In this document: piece after piece, positions 55,041 through 64,000 of the stretch
How positions within the stretch are numbered: the stretch's first letter is position 1
Layout of the letters: every line of letters starts with the position of its first letter
Origin: Paraburkholderia fungorum
Lineage (GTDB): Bacteria; Pseudomonadota; Gammaproteobacteria; Burkholderiales; Burkholderiaceae
NCBI RefSeq assembly: GCF_900099835.1
Contig: NZ_FNKP01000001.1
Span: 1,116,001-1,180,000 of the forward strand
Direction: 5' to 3'
DNA length: 64,000 bases
Program-made: the position numbers and the translations under genes
The notes under the pieces: model-generated
What the model was told of the DNA's origin: nothing
The model's database searches: none
The model's input: only the letters and a program-made list of their open reading frames with translations

Positions 55041-55484
55041 CCAAATCAAGAGGTAGCGCTAATTCGATGAAAAAAGCGTGCGATGTTATGCAAGATGCGC
55101 GTTTTCCCGAATCGGCGAGCGTCCCTGCATGTTAACGGACATTATGTGTCGGCACGTGCCAGCATGCCCCCGGCGGCCCTTACGGAATGCCAGGGCATCG
55201 ACCGGCCGGCAAGGGTGGTTGCCCGAATTGACGTGCAAGGCACCTCGAGTCTGCCGCGCCCAACGCGGGCAGGCAAAAATCAAAAGAGGAGACAAACAGT
55301 TGCATCCCGAACCACTCATCTCTTGAGCTTCTAGCGGCCGGACATCGGTCCGCCGGCACATGCCTCGCGCATGCGCCCGACCATGCTCGATCGCCCAGTG
55401 TTTTGCCTGTTTGAACCAACCACAGCACCCTGGCGACATCAGGGGCCATTTGTTTTTTGTTCAGGTGTCTGGAGGAGATAAGCA
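55041..55484 (+). other. Long leader of the sugar ABC operon with two short ORFs
   Basis: No full gene. Two short ORFs are visible: 55067-55135 (22 codons, MKKACDVMQDARFPESASVPAC; AAGAGGT 12 bp upstream) and 55300-55326 (8 codons from TTG, with a strong AGAGGAGA 7 bp upstream). Stem-loop-forming segments occur near 55250-55275 and 55335-55357. Nothing here has the form of a terminator with a T-run. Confidence 0.45.
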
Positions 55485-56732
55485 ATGAAATTTCGCGCGA
55501 TCATGGGCGCTTTGTGCGCCGCAGGTCTGATGTGTGGCGTCTCGGCTGTGCAAGCCGCCGAGTCGATCGAAGTGTTGCACTGGTGGACTTCGGGCGGCGA
55601 ATCGAAAGCCGTCGGCGTCCTCAAGGACGACATGACGAAGCAGGGTTACACGTGGAAGGACTTCGCGGTTGCAGGTGGCGCGGGCGCGGCTGCCATGACG
55701 GCACTCAAGACGCAGGTCATCTCGGGCAATGCACCGAGCGCAGCGCAGATCAAGGGTCCGCTGATCCAGGACTGGGCTTCGCAAGGCGTGCTGGTGCCGA
55801 TCGACGCAGCAGCAGGCGACTGGAAGAAGAACCTGCCGCCGGAAATCGACAAGATCATGCACGCAGACGGTCACTACGTTGCAGCACCGTTCTCGGTGCA
55901 CCGCGTGAACTGGCTGTACATCAACAAGGCAGCGCTGGACAAGGCAGGCGGCAAGGCGCCGACCACGTGGCCTGAGTTCTTCGCCGTGGCCGACAAGATG
56001 AAGGCCGCCGGCATCCAGCCGATCGCGATGGGTGGTCAACCGTGGCAAGACCTGACGCTGTGGGAAGACGTCGTGCTGTCGCAAGGCGCGGGCTTCTACA
56101 AGAAGGCGCTGGTCGACCTCGACGAAAAGACGCTGACGTCGGATCAGATGGTTCAGGTGTTCGACACGGTCCGCAAGATCCAGGGTTACTTCGACACGGG
56201 CCGCACGGGCCGTGACTGGAACCTGGCTACCGCCATGGTCATCAACGGCAAGGCCGGTATGCAGTTCATGGGCGACTGGGCGAAGGGCGAATTCGCCAAC
56301 GCCGGCAAGAAGTCGGGCTCGGACTACATCTGCGCTGCGGTTCCGGGCACGGAAAAGTCGTACACGTTCAACGTCGATTCGTTCGTGTTCTTCCAGCAGA
56401 AGGGTGCGAAGGCGGCCACGCCGGGTCAACTGGCGCTCGCGAAGACCATCATGACGCCGGAATTCCAGGAGCAGTTCAGCCTGAACAAGGGTTCGATCCC
56501 GGTTCGTCTGGGCGTGCCGATGGACAAGTTCGACGACTGCGCGAAGAAGTCGTACGCGGATGAACAGGTCGCGATCAAGTCGGGCGGCTATGTGCCTTCG
56601 CTGGCACACGGCATGGCTCAACCGGATGCAGCAGCCGGCGCAATCTCCGACGTGGTCACGAAGTTCATGAACTCGCAGGAAGATTCGAAGACGGCAGTTG
56701 CCGCTCTCGCGAAGGCAGCGAAGACCAAGTAA
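55485..56732 (+). CDS. gtsA: Glucose/mannose-type ABC transporter substrate-binding protein
   Basis: A 415-residue periplasmic sugar-binding protein of the MalE-like cluster B family. The signal peptide ends near AVQA (residue 24). The mature start AESIEVLHWWTSGGESKAVG is typical of glucose/mannose binders (GtsA, TTHA TtGBP type), as are IKGPLIQDWASQGVLVPID and WLYINKAALDKAGG. Strong GGAGG precedes the ATG. It leads an operon with two permeases and an ATPase; divergent zwf-pgl-glk makes glucose the likely substrate. Codon use is strikingly uniform, as expected for a highly expressed gene. Confidence 0.88.
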   Translation: MKFRAIMGALCAAGLMCGVSAVQAAESIEVLHWWTSGGESKAVGVLKDDMTKQGYTWKDFAVAGGAGAAAMTALKTQVISGNAPSAAQIKGPLIQDWASQGVLVPIDAAAGDWKKNLPPEIDKIMHADGHYVAAPFSVHRVNWLYINKAALDKAGGKAPTTWPEFFAVADKMKAAGIQPIAMGGQPWQDLTLWEDVVLSQGAGFYKKALVDLDEKTLTSDQMVQVFDTVRKIQGYFDTGRTGRDWNLATAMVINGKAGMQFMGDWAKGEFANAGKKSGSDYICAAVPGTEKSYTFNVDSFVFFQQKGAKAATPGQLALAKTIMTPEFQEQFSLNKGSIPVRLGVPMDKFDDCAKKSYADEQVAIKSGGYVPSLAHGMAQPDAAAGAISDVVTKFMNSQEDSKTAVAALAKAAKTK

Positions 56733-56750
56733 GTGAAGTAAGCGAAGCAG

Positions 56751-56789
56751 CGCGTCCGGCGGTTTCCCGAAAGGGAAGTGTCGGGCGCG
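56751..56789 (+). promoter_or_regulatory. Stem-loop between gtsA and gtsB
   Basis: A long imperfect hairpin: CGCGTCCG pairs with CGGGCGCG (one G-T pair), with an inner TTCCC-GAAA-GGGAA tetraloop stem. Only TTCTTC follows. Such hairpins often protect the binding-protein message or thin out downstream transcription in ABC operons. Confidence 0.55.
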
Positions 56790-56943
56790 TTCTTCAAGCC
56801 GCTGGTGCATTGGCCGTATCTGTGTGCTGGCTGTGCAGCAGCGGCTTCACCCCTGGTTTCATAGAGTCACATCCTTGCCGTCAAGGCATTGCGCCATTCG
56901 CGCGCGAGAGCCCCGGCGGTACAGTTTCAGCAGGAGTCGAGTA

Positions 56944-57882
56944 GTGACTGCTTCTATCAGCGGAAACGGGAAAACGGCCACCGTCACCCGCCGCACGTCG
57001 CCCATGGCGGCCCTTGCCGATCGCTGGATTCCGAAGCTGGTGCTCGCACCCAGCGTCGTGATCAGCCTGATCTTCGTGTATGGCTTTATCGCAATCACCG
57101 GTTATCTGTCGCTGTCCAATTCGCGACTGATGCCTCGCTACGAATTCGCCGGTCTCGACCGCTATCGGGAACTGTTCGACAACGACGTGTTCTGGACGTC
57201 CGCGGCGAATCTCGGCTGGTTCGGCATTCCGTTCATCGGTATCTGTATCGGCCTGGGCCTGTTCCTCGCCATCCTGCTCGATCAGCAGATCCGCAACGAA
57301 GGCGCTTTGCGCGCCGTGTTCCTTTACCCGATGGCGCTGTCGTTCATCGTCACGGGTACGGCGTGGCAGTGGATCATGACGCCGAGCGTCGGCCTCGAAA
57401 AGGTGTTCCACGACTGGGGCTGGACGAGCTTCTCGTTCGGCTGGCTCGGCGACCCGGACAAGGCGATTTTCTGCGTCGTGATTGCGGCCGTGTGGCAGTC
57501 AACCGGCTTCGTGATGGCGCTGTTCCTCGCGGGCCTGCGCGGTGTCGACGGCGAGATCTTCAAGGCGGCCCAGATGGACGGCGCGAATCTGCCCACCATC
57601 TACCGCAAGATTGTGATTCCGAGCATGCGCCCGGTGTTCTTCTCCGTGCTGCTGATTCTTTGCCACATCACCATCAAGACGTTCGACCTGGTTGTCGCGT
57701 TGACCGCGGGCGGTCCGGGTACGTCGTCGTCGCTGCCGGCTATTTTCATGTACACGTTTTCGTTCAATCGCGGGCAGCTCGGCGTCGGCGCGGCTTCGTC
57801 GATGATGATGCTCGCCACCGTTGTGGCCGTGCTCGTGCCGCTGATGTATCTGGAATCGAGGAGCACCCGCAATGCAGCCTAA
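56944..57882 (+). CDS. gtsB: Sugar ABC transporter permease (first)
   Basis: Inner-membrane permease of the MalF type, about six hydrophobic helices. A GTG with AGGAG exactly 7 bp upstream gives 312 residues; an ATG 20 codons later (MAALADRW) is the alternative. The ABC-coupling EAA loop is RGVDGEIFKAAQMDGANLP, and TAGGPGTSSSLPAIFMY is the usual late motif. Its 3' end overlaps gtsC by 11 bp. With gtsA upstream and gtsC downstream it forms the glucose-type uptake channel. Confidence 0.88.
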   Translation: MTASISGNGKTATVTRRTSPMAALADRWIPKLVLAPSVVISLIFVYGFIAITGYLSLSNSRLMPRYEFAGLDRYRELFDNDVFWTSAANLGWFGIPFIGICIGLGLFLAILLDQQIRNEGALRAVFLYPMALSFIVTGTAWQWIMTPSVGLEKVFHDWGWTSFSFGWLGDPDKAIFCVVIAAVWQSTGFVMALFLAGLRGVDGEIFKAAQMDGANLPTIYRKIVIPSMRPVFFSVLLILCHITIKTFDLVVALTAGGPGTSSSLPAIFMYTFSFNRGQLGVGAASSMMMLATVVAVLVPLMYLESRSTRNAA

Positions 57883-58729
57883 GATGACGATCAGCCGTGC
57901 CGTCATTTACGCGGCCCTGTTCCTGTTCGCCCTGTATTTCCTGTTCCCACTTTACGTGATGCTGTCGACGTCGTTCAAGGACATCGACCAGCTGCGCACC
58001 GGCAACCTGCTCACGCCGCCGACCCACTGGACCTTCGACCCGTGGATCAAGGCATGGAGCGGCGCCTGTACGGGCGTGCGTTGCGACGGCATGCAGCCGT
58101 TCTTCATGAACTCGGTGCGGATGGTGATTCCCGCCGTGCTGATCTCGTCGATCGTCGGCGCGTTCAACGGTTATGTGCTCACGCACTGGCGTTTCCGTGG
58201 CGCGGACCCGATCTTCACGATGCTGCTGGTCGGCTGTTTCATTCCGTTCCAGGCCATCCTGCTGCCGATGGCGCGCTTCGAAGGTTTCCTCGGTCTGTCG
58301 AACACGACGTCCGGTCTCGTGCTGGTGCACGTGATCTACGGTATCGCGTTCACGACGATGTTCTTCCGCAACTTCTACGTCAGCATTCCGGCTGAACTCG
58401 TGAAGGCTGCGCGGATCGACGGTGCGGGTTTCTTCACGATTTTCACGAAGATCCTGCTGCCGGTATCGCTGCCGATTTTCATGGTGTGCCTGATCTGGCA
58501 ATTCACGCAGATCTGGAATGACTTCCTGTTCGGGATTGTGTTCTCCGGCGTCGATTCGATGCCGATCACGGTGGCACTGAACAACCTCGTGAACACCTCG
58601 ACCGGCGTGAAGGAATACAACGTGGACATGGCCGGCGCGATCATCGCCGCACTGCCGACCCTGCTGGTGTACATCATCGCCGGACGCTATTTCGTGCGCG
58701 GCCTGACAGCGGGCGCAGTCAAGGGCTAA
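57872..58729 (+). CDS. gtsC: Sugar ABC transporter permease (second)
   Basis: A 285-residue MalG-type permease with six hydrophobic helices. The EAA loop is IPAELVKAARIDGAGFFTIFTKILLP (two conserved halves), and QFTQIWNDFLFG follows. A Cys pair (GACTGVRCDG, around residues 64-73) in the first periplasmic loop is seen in glucose-type GtsC proteins. The start overlaps gtsB, implying translational coupling. The ATPase follows after 108 bp. Confidence 0.88.
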   Translation: MQPKMTISRAVIYAALFLFALYFLFPLYVMLSTSFKDIDQLRTGNLLTPPTHWTFDPWIKAWSGACTGVRCDGMQPFFMNSVRMVIPAVLISSIVGAFNGYVLTHWRFRGADPIFTMLLVGCFIPFQAILLPMARFEGFLGLSNTTSGLVLVHVIYGIAFTTMFFRNFYVSIPAELVKAARIDGAGFFTIFTKILLPVSLPIFMVCLIWQFTQIWNDFLFGIVFSGVDSMPITVALNNLVNTSTGVKEYNVDMAGAIIAALPTLLVYIIAGRYFVRGLTAGAVKG

Positions 58730-58837
58730 AGCGCATTCGAGCCAAACCATCCGGGCGCGACGGCGCGTCACTGAACAGCGCCGCCGCCACCTAACAAGAC
58801 GTTTTCAGGCAGTACCAGAGACAAGAGGATTCACAGC

Positions 58838-59953
58838 ATGGCAAGCCTTTCCATCCGTGACGTGTACAAAACTTACCCGAACGGGGTGCCGGTTCTGAAG
58901 GGTGTCAATATCGACATCGAAGACGGCCAGTTCCTGATTCTGGTCGGCGGCTCGGGCTGCGGTAAGTCGACGCTGCTCAACATGATCGCCGGCCTCGAGA
59001 CCGTGACCAAGGGCGAGATCCAGATCGACGGCAAGACGGTGAACAACCTGTCGCCGAAAGATCGCGATATCGCGATGGTGTTCCAGTCGTACGCGCTGTA
59101 TCCGTCGATGACGGTGCGCGAGAACATCTCGTTTGGCCTGAACATCCGCAAGGTGCCGAAGCAGGAACAGGCGCAGATCGTCGACCGCGTGTCGAACACG
59201 TTGCAGATCACGCATCTGCTGGATCGCAAGCCGGGCCAGCTGTCCGGCGGTCAGCGTCAGCGCGTGGCAATGGGCCGTGCGCTCGCACGTGACCCGGTGA
59301 TGTTCCTGTTCGACGAACCGCTGTCGAACCTCGACGCGAAGCTGCGTATCGAGATGCGTTCGGAAATCAAGCTGCTGCATCAGCGCCTCGGCACGACCAT
59401 CGTCTACGTGACGCACGATCAGATCGAAGCGATGACGCTCGGTGACCGTATCGCGGTGATGAAAGACGGCGTCGTTCAGCAGTTCGGCCCGCCGCAGGAA
59501 ATCTACGACTCGCCGTCGAATCTGTTCGTGGCGGGCTTCATCGGCGCGCCGCCGATGAACTTCATCCAGGGCAAGCTCGTCGAGCAGGGCTCGGGTGTCG
59601 GCATCGAACTGGACACGGGCGTGGCGCGCAAGGTGCTGAATCTGCCGTTCGAATCGTCGAAGGTGAAGTCGCATGTGGGCCGCGAAGTAATTCTCGGCCT
59701 GCGTCCGGAGCGGATTACCGACGCGCGCGGCGCACACGGCGACGACTCGAAGCTGCAACCGGTCGAAGTGAAGGTCGACGTGATCGAGCCGACCGGCCCG
59801 GACACGCTGGTGTTCGCGCAGGTCAACGGCAAGCGCGTGGTGAGCCGCGTGCACCCGGCTTCGAACCCGCAACCGCTGACGAACACGACGCTGCTGTTCG
59901 ATACGTCGAAGGCGGTGCTGTTCGATCCGACGAACGAAGAGCGGATTGCGTAA
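58838..59953 (+). CDS. gtsD: Sugar ABC transporter ATP-binding protein (MalK/UgpC type)
   Basis: A 371-residue ATPase with a C-terminal TOBE regulatory domain. Walker A GGSGCGKST is at residues 37-45, the Q-loop at VFQSYALYP, the signature LSGGQRQRVAMGRAL near 136, and Walker B FLFDEPLSNLD. The TOBE part from about residue 235 (FIGAPPMNFIQG, LGLRPERI) matches MalK/UgpC. The ATPase family is shared between sugar systems; the operon assigns it to GtsABC. A strong terminator follows. Confidence 0.9.
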   Translation: MASLSIRDVYKTYPNGVPVLKGVNIDIEDGQFLILVGGSGCGKSTLLNMIAGLETVTKGEIQIDGKTVNNLSPKDRDIAMVFQSYALYPSMTVRENISFGLNIRKVPKQEQAQIVDRVSNTLQITHLLDRKPGQLSGGQRQRVAMGRALARDPVMFLFDEPLSNLDAKLRIEMRSEIKLLHQRLGTTIVYVTHDQIEAMTLGDRIAVMKDGVVQQFGPPQEIYDSPSNLFVAGFIGAPPMNFIQGKLVEQGSGVGIELDTGVARKVLNLPFESSKVKSHVGREVILGLRPERITDARGAHGDDSKLQPVEVKVDVIEPTGPDTLVFAQVNGKRVVSRVHPASNPQPLTNTTLLFDTSKAVLFDPTNEERIA

Positions 59954-59994
59954 GCGCTGAAGCATCGCATCGACGTTGAGTTCGATGCTTCATG

Positions 59995-60036
59995 AAAAAG
60001 CCCCATGCGTTTTGCGACGCGATGGGGCTTTTTTTA
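59995..60036. terminator. Bidirectional terminator after the sugar ABC operon
   Basis: AAAAAGCCCCAT/ATGGGGCTTTTT with an inner GCG/CGC extension and T-runs on both strands. It separates the operon from the convergent LysR gene. Confidence 0.85.
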
Positions 60037-60071
60037 TGGCGTGGCGCTGTGTGGCGTTGTGTGCCGCAGCT

Positions 60072-60989
60072 TCACGCGTCCGCGATTCGCAGATCTGGAT
60101 TGTTGCGCGCCAGCTCGCTCACCCAGTCGATAAACGCGCGCAGCCGCGAACTCAGATTGCGGCGGTGCGCGTAGAGAATCGAAAGCGGCGTGCCGGGGCT
60201 CGTGTAGTTCGTGAGAATTTCGGTGAGCGCGCCTTGTTCGATCAGCTCGGCGACCATGAAGCGCGACGGCTGGATGATGCCGTGCCCGAGCGCGGCCGCG
60301 CCGATGTAGACCGAGCCGTCGTTCACCGCCAGCACGCTTTTCAGCGTGACTTTCGCGATCTCGCCGTCCACTTCGTATTCGAACGGGAAGGTCTTGCCGC
60401 TGCGCGCGGACACGTAGTTCACCGCGCGATGTTCGGCGAGTTCGTCGAGCGTGGTCGGCGTGCCGTATTTCTGCAGATACGCGGGCGACGCGCACGTGAC
60501 GATCCGCGCCTGGCCGATGCGTCGCGCGACGAGGCTCGATTCCTCCGGCGTGCCCATGCGGATCACGCAGTCCACGCCGTCCTGAATCAGGTCGATGTTG
60601 CGATCCGCGAGACCGAGGCGTACGTCGATCTCCGGGTATTGGCGGTAGAAATCGTCGAGCGCGGGCAGCAGCAGCGCGCGGGCGAGCGTGCCGGACGTAT
60701 CCACGCGGATCGTGCCGGCCGGGTTTTCGCGCTTGTTCGACAGCGACGATTCGGCGTCGGCGACTTCGGCGAGGATGCTCACGCAGCGCTCGTAGAACGC
60801 GGCGCCGTCTTCGGTGACGCTCACCTGGCGTGTCGAGCGATTCAGCAGACGTACGCCGACATGCTCTTCCAGCGCCTGAATCGTCCGGCTGACTTTGGCG
60901 CGCGGCAGGTCGAGCGATTCGGATACCTTGGTGAAGCTGTTCGCTTCGACCACACGCGTGAATATCTCCATCGCTTCGAAACGGTCCAT
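60072..60989 (-). CDS. LysR-family transcriptional regulator
   Basis: A 305-residue LysR protein of the large CrgA/DmlR-like group. The N-terminal winged helix has MDRFEAMEIFTRVVEANSFTKVSESLDLPRAKVSRTIQALEEHVG (given here as two joined conserved blocks), then the effector-binding domain. The chosen ATG gives the usual MDRFEAM start; an upstream frame adds 82 unsupported residues. The nearest gene upstream is a glutathione S-transferase on the same strand, so there is no divergent target to suggest its regulon. Confidence 0.88.
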   Translation of the reverse strand: MDRFEAMEIFTRVVEANSFTKVSESLDLPRAKVSRTIQALEEHVGVRLLNRSTRQVSVTEDGAAFYERCVSILAEVADAESSLSNKRENPAGTIRVDTSGTLARALLLPALDDFYRQYPEIDVRLGLADRNIDLIQDGVDCVIRMGTPEESSLVARRIGQARIVTCASPAYLQKYGTPTTLDELAEHRAVNYVSARSGKTFPFEYEVDGEIAKVTLKSVLAVNDGSVYIGAAALGHGIIQPSRFMVAELIEQGALTEILTNYTSPGTPLSILYAHRRNLSSRLRAFIDWVSELARNNPDLRIADA

Positions 60990-61098
60990 GTTTTGCCTTA
61001 AGGGTGACGGGCGGAAGTGCCTTTCGACGTGAAGTTTATAGGGTGGAAAAATTGTTGTCGCGATGGGGTGCGCGTTCGGCGTTGCTTCGCGCGAATGC

Positions 61099-61758
61099 TC
61101 AGTCCCGGTCGGGTGCGCCGAGCGGAAACAGCGGGCGATACGGCCGCGCTTCATCGACTGCCCGCGCGAACGACGGCCTCGCCAGCAAGCGCTTGCGGTA
61201 AGAGCGCACGTGCGCGAATTGCTCGCCGATCGCATGCGTCCAGTCGGCGTAGAACAGAAACGGTCCGGCCCCGCAGTCGGCGAGGCTGAACGAATCGCCT
61301 GCGGCCCATTTGCGTGTTGCCATCACGTTGTCGAGCCAGCCGTACGCGGTATCGAGCATGGCGCGGGCGTCGGCCACCGCGCGCGGGTCGCGCTCGGCTT
61401 CGGGGCGCATGCTGTCGTAGACGATTTTTTGCTGCGGCGTCGAAATGTAGTTGTCGAAGAAACGGTCCATGCTGCGCACTTCGAGCGCGGTACGGGCGTC
61501 GGCGGGGATAAGTGCTACGGGGCCGGCGTGATACAGCCCGAGATATTCGATGATGATGCTCGCCTCGACCACCGTTCTGCTGCCGTCCAGCAGAACCGGG
61601 AAGCGCCTGATCGGCCAGAGTTCGGCGAATTCGGCCATGACTTGCGGGTCGTCGTGCGCGAGCAGGCGCAACTCGAACGGCGTGCCGTTTTCGTAGAGCG
61701 CGGTCAGGACCTTCTGGCAGTACGAGGAAAACGGGTGGGCATAGAGCTTCAGGGTCAT
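61099..61758 (-). CDS. Glutathione S-transferase family protein
   Basis: A 219-residue cytosolic GST. The thioredoxin-like N-domain starts MTLKLYAHPFSSYCQKVLTALYENG (the SSYCQK region holds the likely glutathione-activating residue) and has RFPVLLDG and the VVEASIIIEYL glutathione-binding turn. The helical C-domain has GDSFSLADCGAGPFLFYADW. The subclass (beta, theta or other) cannot be set by eye, so the electrophile is unknown. It lies 109 bp upstream of the LysR gene on the same strand and may be its partner. Confidence 0.88.
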   Translation of the reverse strand: MTLKLYAHPFSSYCQKVLTALYENGTPFELRLLAHDDPQVMAEFAELWPIRRFPVLLDGSRTVVEASIIIEYLGLYHAGPVALIPADARTALEVRSMDRFFDNYISTPQQKIVYDSMRPEAERDPRAVADARAMLDTAYGWLDNVMATRKWAAGDSFSLADCGAGPFLFYADWTHAIGEQFAHVRSYRKRLLARPSFARAVDEARPYRPLFPLGAPDRD

Positions 61759-61867
61759 CGCGATCACCTTTGACGGTTGCGGGCGCGTTGCGGCGCGGTG
61801 ACGGCCCGGGAGGCCGTTCATGTCACGACGAATGAGCCTGCCCGGAATCGACAGTCAGCGGGTTCAG

Positions 61868-62626
61868 TCAGGGCCGCGTATGAGCCGGCGCCGCCCCCGG
61901 CTGCAACAGCACGACCACCGCGCCCGCGCCGCCGTCGTGCGGGCGTGCCTGACAGAACGCGATGACTTCGGATTTCTGCACCAGCCACGCGCGCACCTTG
62001 CCCTTCAGCACCGGCTCCTTGCCGATCGACCCGAGGCCCTTGCCATGGATCACGCGCAAACAGCGCAAGCCGCGCTTCACCGATTCGCGGATAAATTCCG
62101 CCAGCGCTTCACGCGCTTCGTCGCGCCGCATGCCGTGCAGATCGATTTGCGCCTGCACGATCCAGTCGCCGCGCCGCAGTTTCCGAACGACTTCCTGGCT
62201 CACGCCGGGGCGGCAGTAGGACAAGGTTTCGTCGGTGTCGAGCAGGACTTCGGGATCGTATTCGTCCGAGATCGCTTCGTGCAGGACCGCTTCTTCGTCG
62301 AGCCGCGTTTGCACGGGCAGCGGCGGCGGGGGATTGCGCGGCAGGCTCGCGCGCGGCGGGACGGCCAGCGGCGCGACGGAGCCGATTTCACGGCGAAACA
62401 GGTCCGCATCCGCCGATGCCTCGCGCTGCGCCGCCACGGCTGCCGCGCGGTCGCGTTCGCGCCGTTGCGTGTCGACCTTCAACGCATCGCGCAACGCGCC
62501 GAGGCCCGCGAGACCGGCCGCCGGTTCGATCTTCGGTTTGACGGCGGGAGTGGAGGCCTCGGGCGCGGGCCTGGCGACGGTGCGCGCGCGTTTCGGTTCG
62601 CTGGGATGGGGTTGATTCTTCGGCAT
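61868..62626 (-). CDS. Smr domain-containing protein
   Basis: A 252-residue protein (start MPKNQPHPSEPKRART). The first 150 residues are charged, Pro/Ala/Arg-rich and probably disordered. The Smr domain follows at about residues 160-245, with IDLHGMRRDEAREAL and VIHGKGLGSIGKEPVLK, the LDxH and HGxG motifs of the family. Stand-alone Smr domains are nucleases related to the MutS2 C-terminus, and some cut mRNA at stalled ribosomes. Its substrate here is unknown. A longer upstream frame has no start support. Confidence 0.87.
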   Translation of the reverse strand: MPKNQPHPSEPKRARTVARPAPEASTPAVKPKIEPAAGLAGLGALRDALKVDTQRRERDRAAAVAAQREASADADLFRREIGSVAPLAVPPRASLPRNPPPPLPVQTRLDEEAVLHEAISDEYDPEVLLDTDETLSYCRPGVSQEVVRKLRRGDWIVQAQIDLHGMRRDEAREALAEFIRESVKRGLRCLRVIHGKGLGSIGKEPVLKGKVRAWLVQKSEVIAFCQARPHDGGAGAVVVLLQPGAAPAHTRP

Positions 62627-62750
62627 ATCGGTAATACACGCAGAAAGGTAGATCGAACGCGGGGTGCTGGTGGAGGGCCGGGGCCTGGCGCGTCGTGTGG
62701 TCGCTGCAGGAGACCGCGTCACACTGCGCCGCGCGAGCCAGGCTAGTTGT

Positions 62751-62841
62751 AGACCGCAGACCGCAGACCGCAGACCGCAGACCGCAGACCGCAGACCGCA
62801 GACCGCAGACCGCAGACCGCAGACCTCAGACCGCAGACCTC
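62751..62841. repeat. Heptanucleotide tandem repeat, 13 units of AGACCGC
   Basis: Thirteen head-to-tail copies of AGACCGC; units 11 and 13 read AGACCTC, the rest are identical. It is intergenic, upstream of the Smr gene and downstream of trxB. The identity of the units suggests recent slippage, so copy number probably varies between strains. Confidence 0.95.
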
Positions 62842-62904
62842 ACCCGCAACCACAGGCCGCAATCACAAGCCGCAACCGTAGGCGACGACCCGCGACTACA
62901 CACG

Positions 62905-62938
62905 CAAAAAAGGCCGCAAGCTTTTCAGCCGCGGCCTT
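62905..62938 (-). terminator. Intrinsic terminator downstream of trxB
   Basis: AAGGCCGC/GCGGCCTT stem with a 13-nt loop; the minus strand continues TTTTTTGCG. Confidence 0.8.
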
Positions 62939-63027
62939 CTGTCAAACCGGCGGCCGGGCTAAACCCAACCGCCATTTTACCGTCGCGCCTGCCGTTGCAG
63001 GCCGGGGCGCACCGTCAATCCCGCCGA

Positions 63028-64000
<973 letters not shown>

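Larger units (their letters stand above)
62627..63027. other. 401-bp intergenic region between the Smr gene and trxB
   Basis: Contains the 7-bp tandem repeat (62751-62841), a run of diverging CCGCAACC/CGCAATC-like copies after it to about 62880, and the trxB terminator. I see no gene. Confidence 0.6.

Noticed and set aside
62751..62841. Tandem repeat considered as a CRISPR array
   Set aside because: Units are 7 bp and directly adjacent with no spacers, and no cas gene is present.

Overview
The window is a contiguous stretch of high-GC chromosome from a beta-proteobacterium of the Burkholderia/Paraburkholderia group. The evidence is a glucokinase fused to an RpiR-type regulator, the zapA-6S RNA-EVE order, a DUF2486 gene beside holC, a DUF3460 gene beside scpA-panC-panD, the lptF-lptG-cbiX order and uniform GC-rich codon use. 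I see no insertion sequence, prophage, integrase, CRISPR array, tRNA or rRNA. It reads as ordinary core chromosome with a few accessory operons. The first gene (BKACE) and the last (trxB) are cut by the window edges.

Layout. 1-3750: a catabolic operon of a beta-keto acid cleavage enzyme, an MFS carrier and two short-chain dehydrogenases. 3.8-9.8 kb: lptF-lptG-cbiX, divergent from pepA-holC-DUF2486, then a small cytochrome c. 9.9-16.4 kb: ilvD with a divergent LysR gene, lgt, a SIMPL-domain protein, an EVE-domain protein, 6S RNA, zapA and a coiled-coil partner. 16.6-28.6 kb: a vitamin B12 locus. A sigma70-like promoter and cobalamin riboswitch precede btuB-btuC-btuD-cobT-cobS-cobC, which converge on cobU-cbiB-cobD-btuF; cobQ diverges from cobU. 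The set covers corrinoid uptake and late assembly (amidation, aminopropanol arm, nucleotide loop), but no corrin-ring genes and no adenosyltransferase are present.

28.7-33.6 kb: doxX, a PaaI-type thioesterase, an orphan ParA, panD, panC, scpA and DUF3460. 33.8-45.6 kb: tamA-tamB, metG, an OmpA-family lipoprotein, the Fe-S carrier mrp/apbC, and a SodC-fold lipoprotein that has lost most metal ligands. 45.8-50.4 kb: dcd, a large PLP-dependent Orn/Lys/Arg decarboxylase, an LprI-domain protein and a bestrophin.

50.6-60.0 kb: glucose uptake and the entry to the Entner-Doudoroff/pentose phosphate routes. zwf, pgl and glk-rpiR lie on the minus strand; a glucose-type ABC transporter (gtsABCD-like) lies on the plus strand. 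Between them is a near-consensus sigma70 promoter whose spacer and -10 are covered by a perfect palindrome of HexR type. This suggests that the RpiR half of the glucokinase fusion controls the locus. 60.0-64.0 kb: a LysR regulator, a glutathione S-transferase, an Smr-domain protein, a 7-bp tandem repeat and thioredoxin reductase.

Points most worth checking: the HexR-like operator/promoter and the long leader behind it; an intrinsic terminator whose T-run ends one base before the decarboxylase Shine-Dalgarno sequence; the metal-site-degenerate SOD; a candidate small RNA downstream of the OmpA gene; and a 14-codon ORF linking tamA to tamB.
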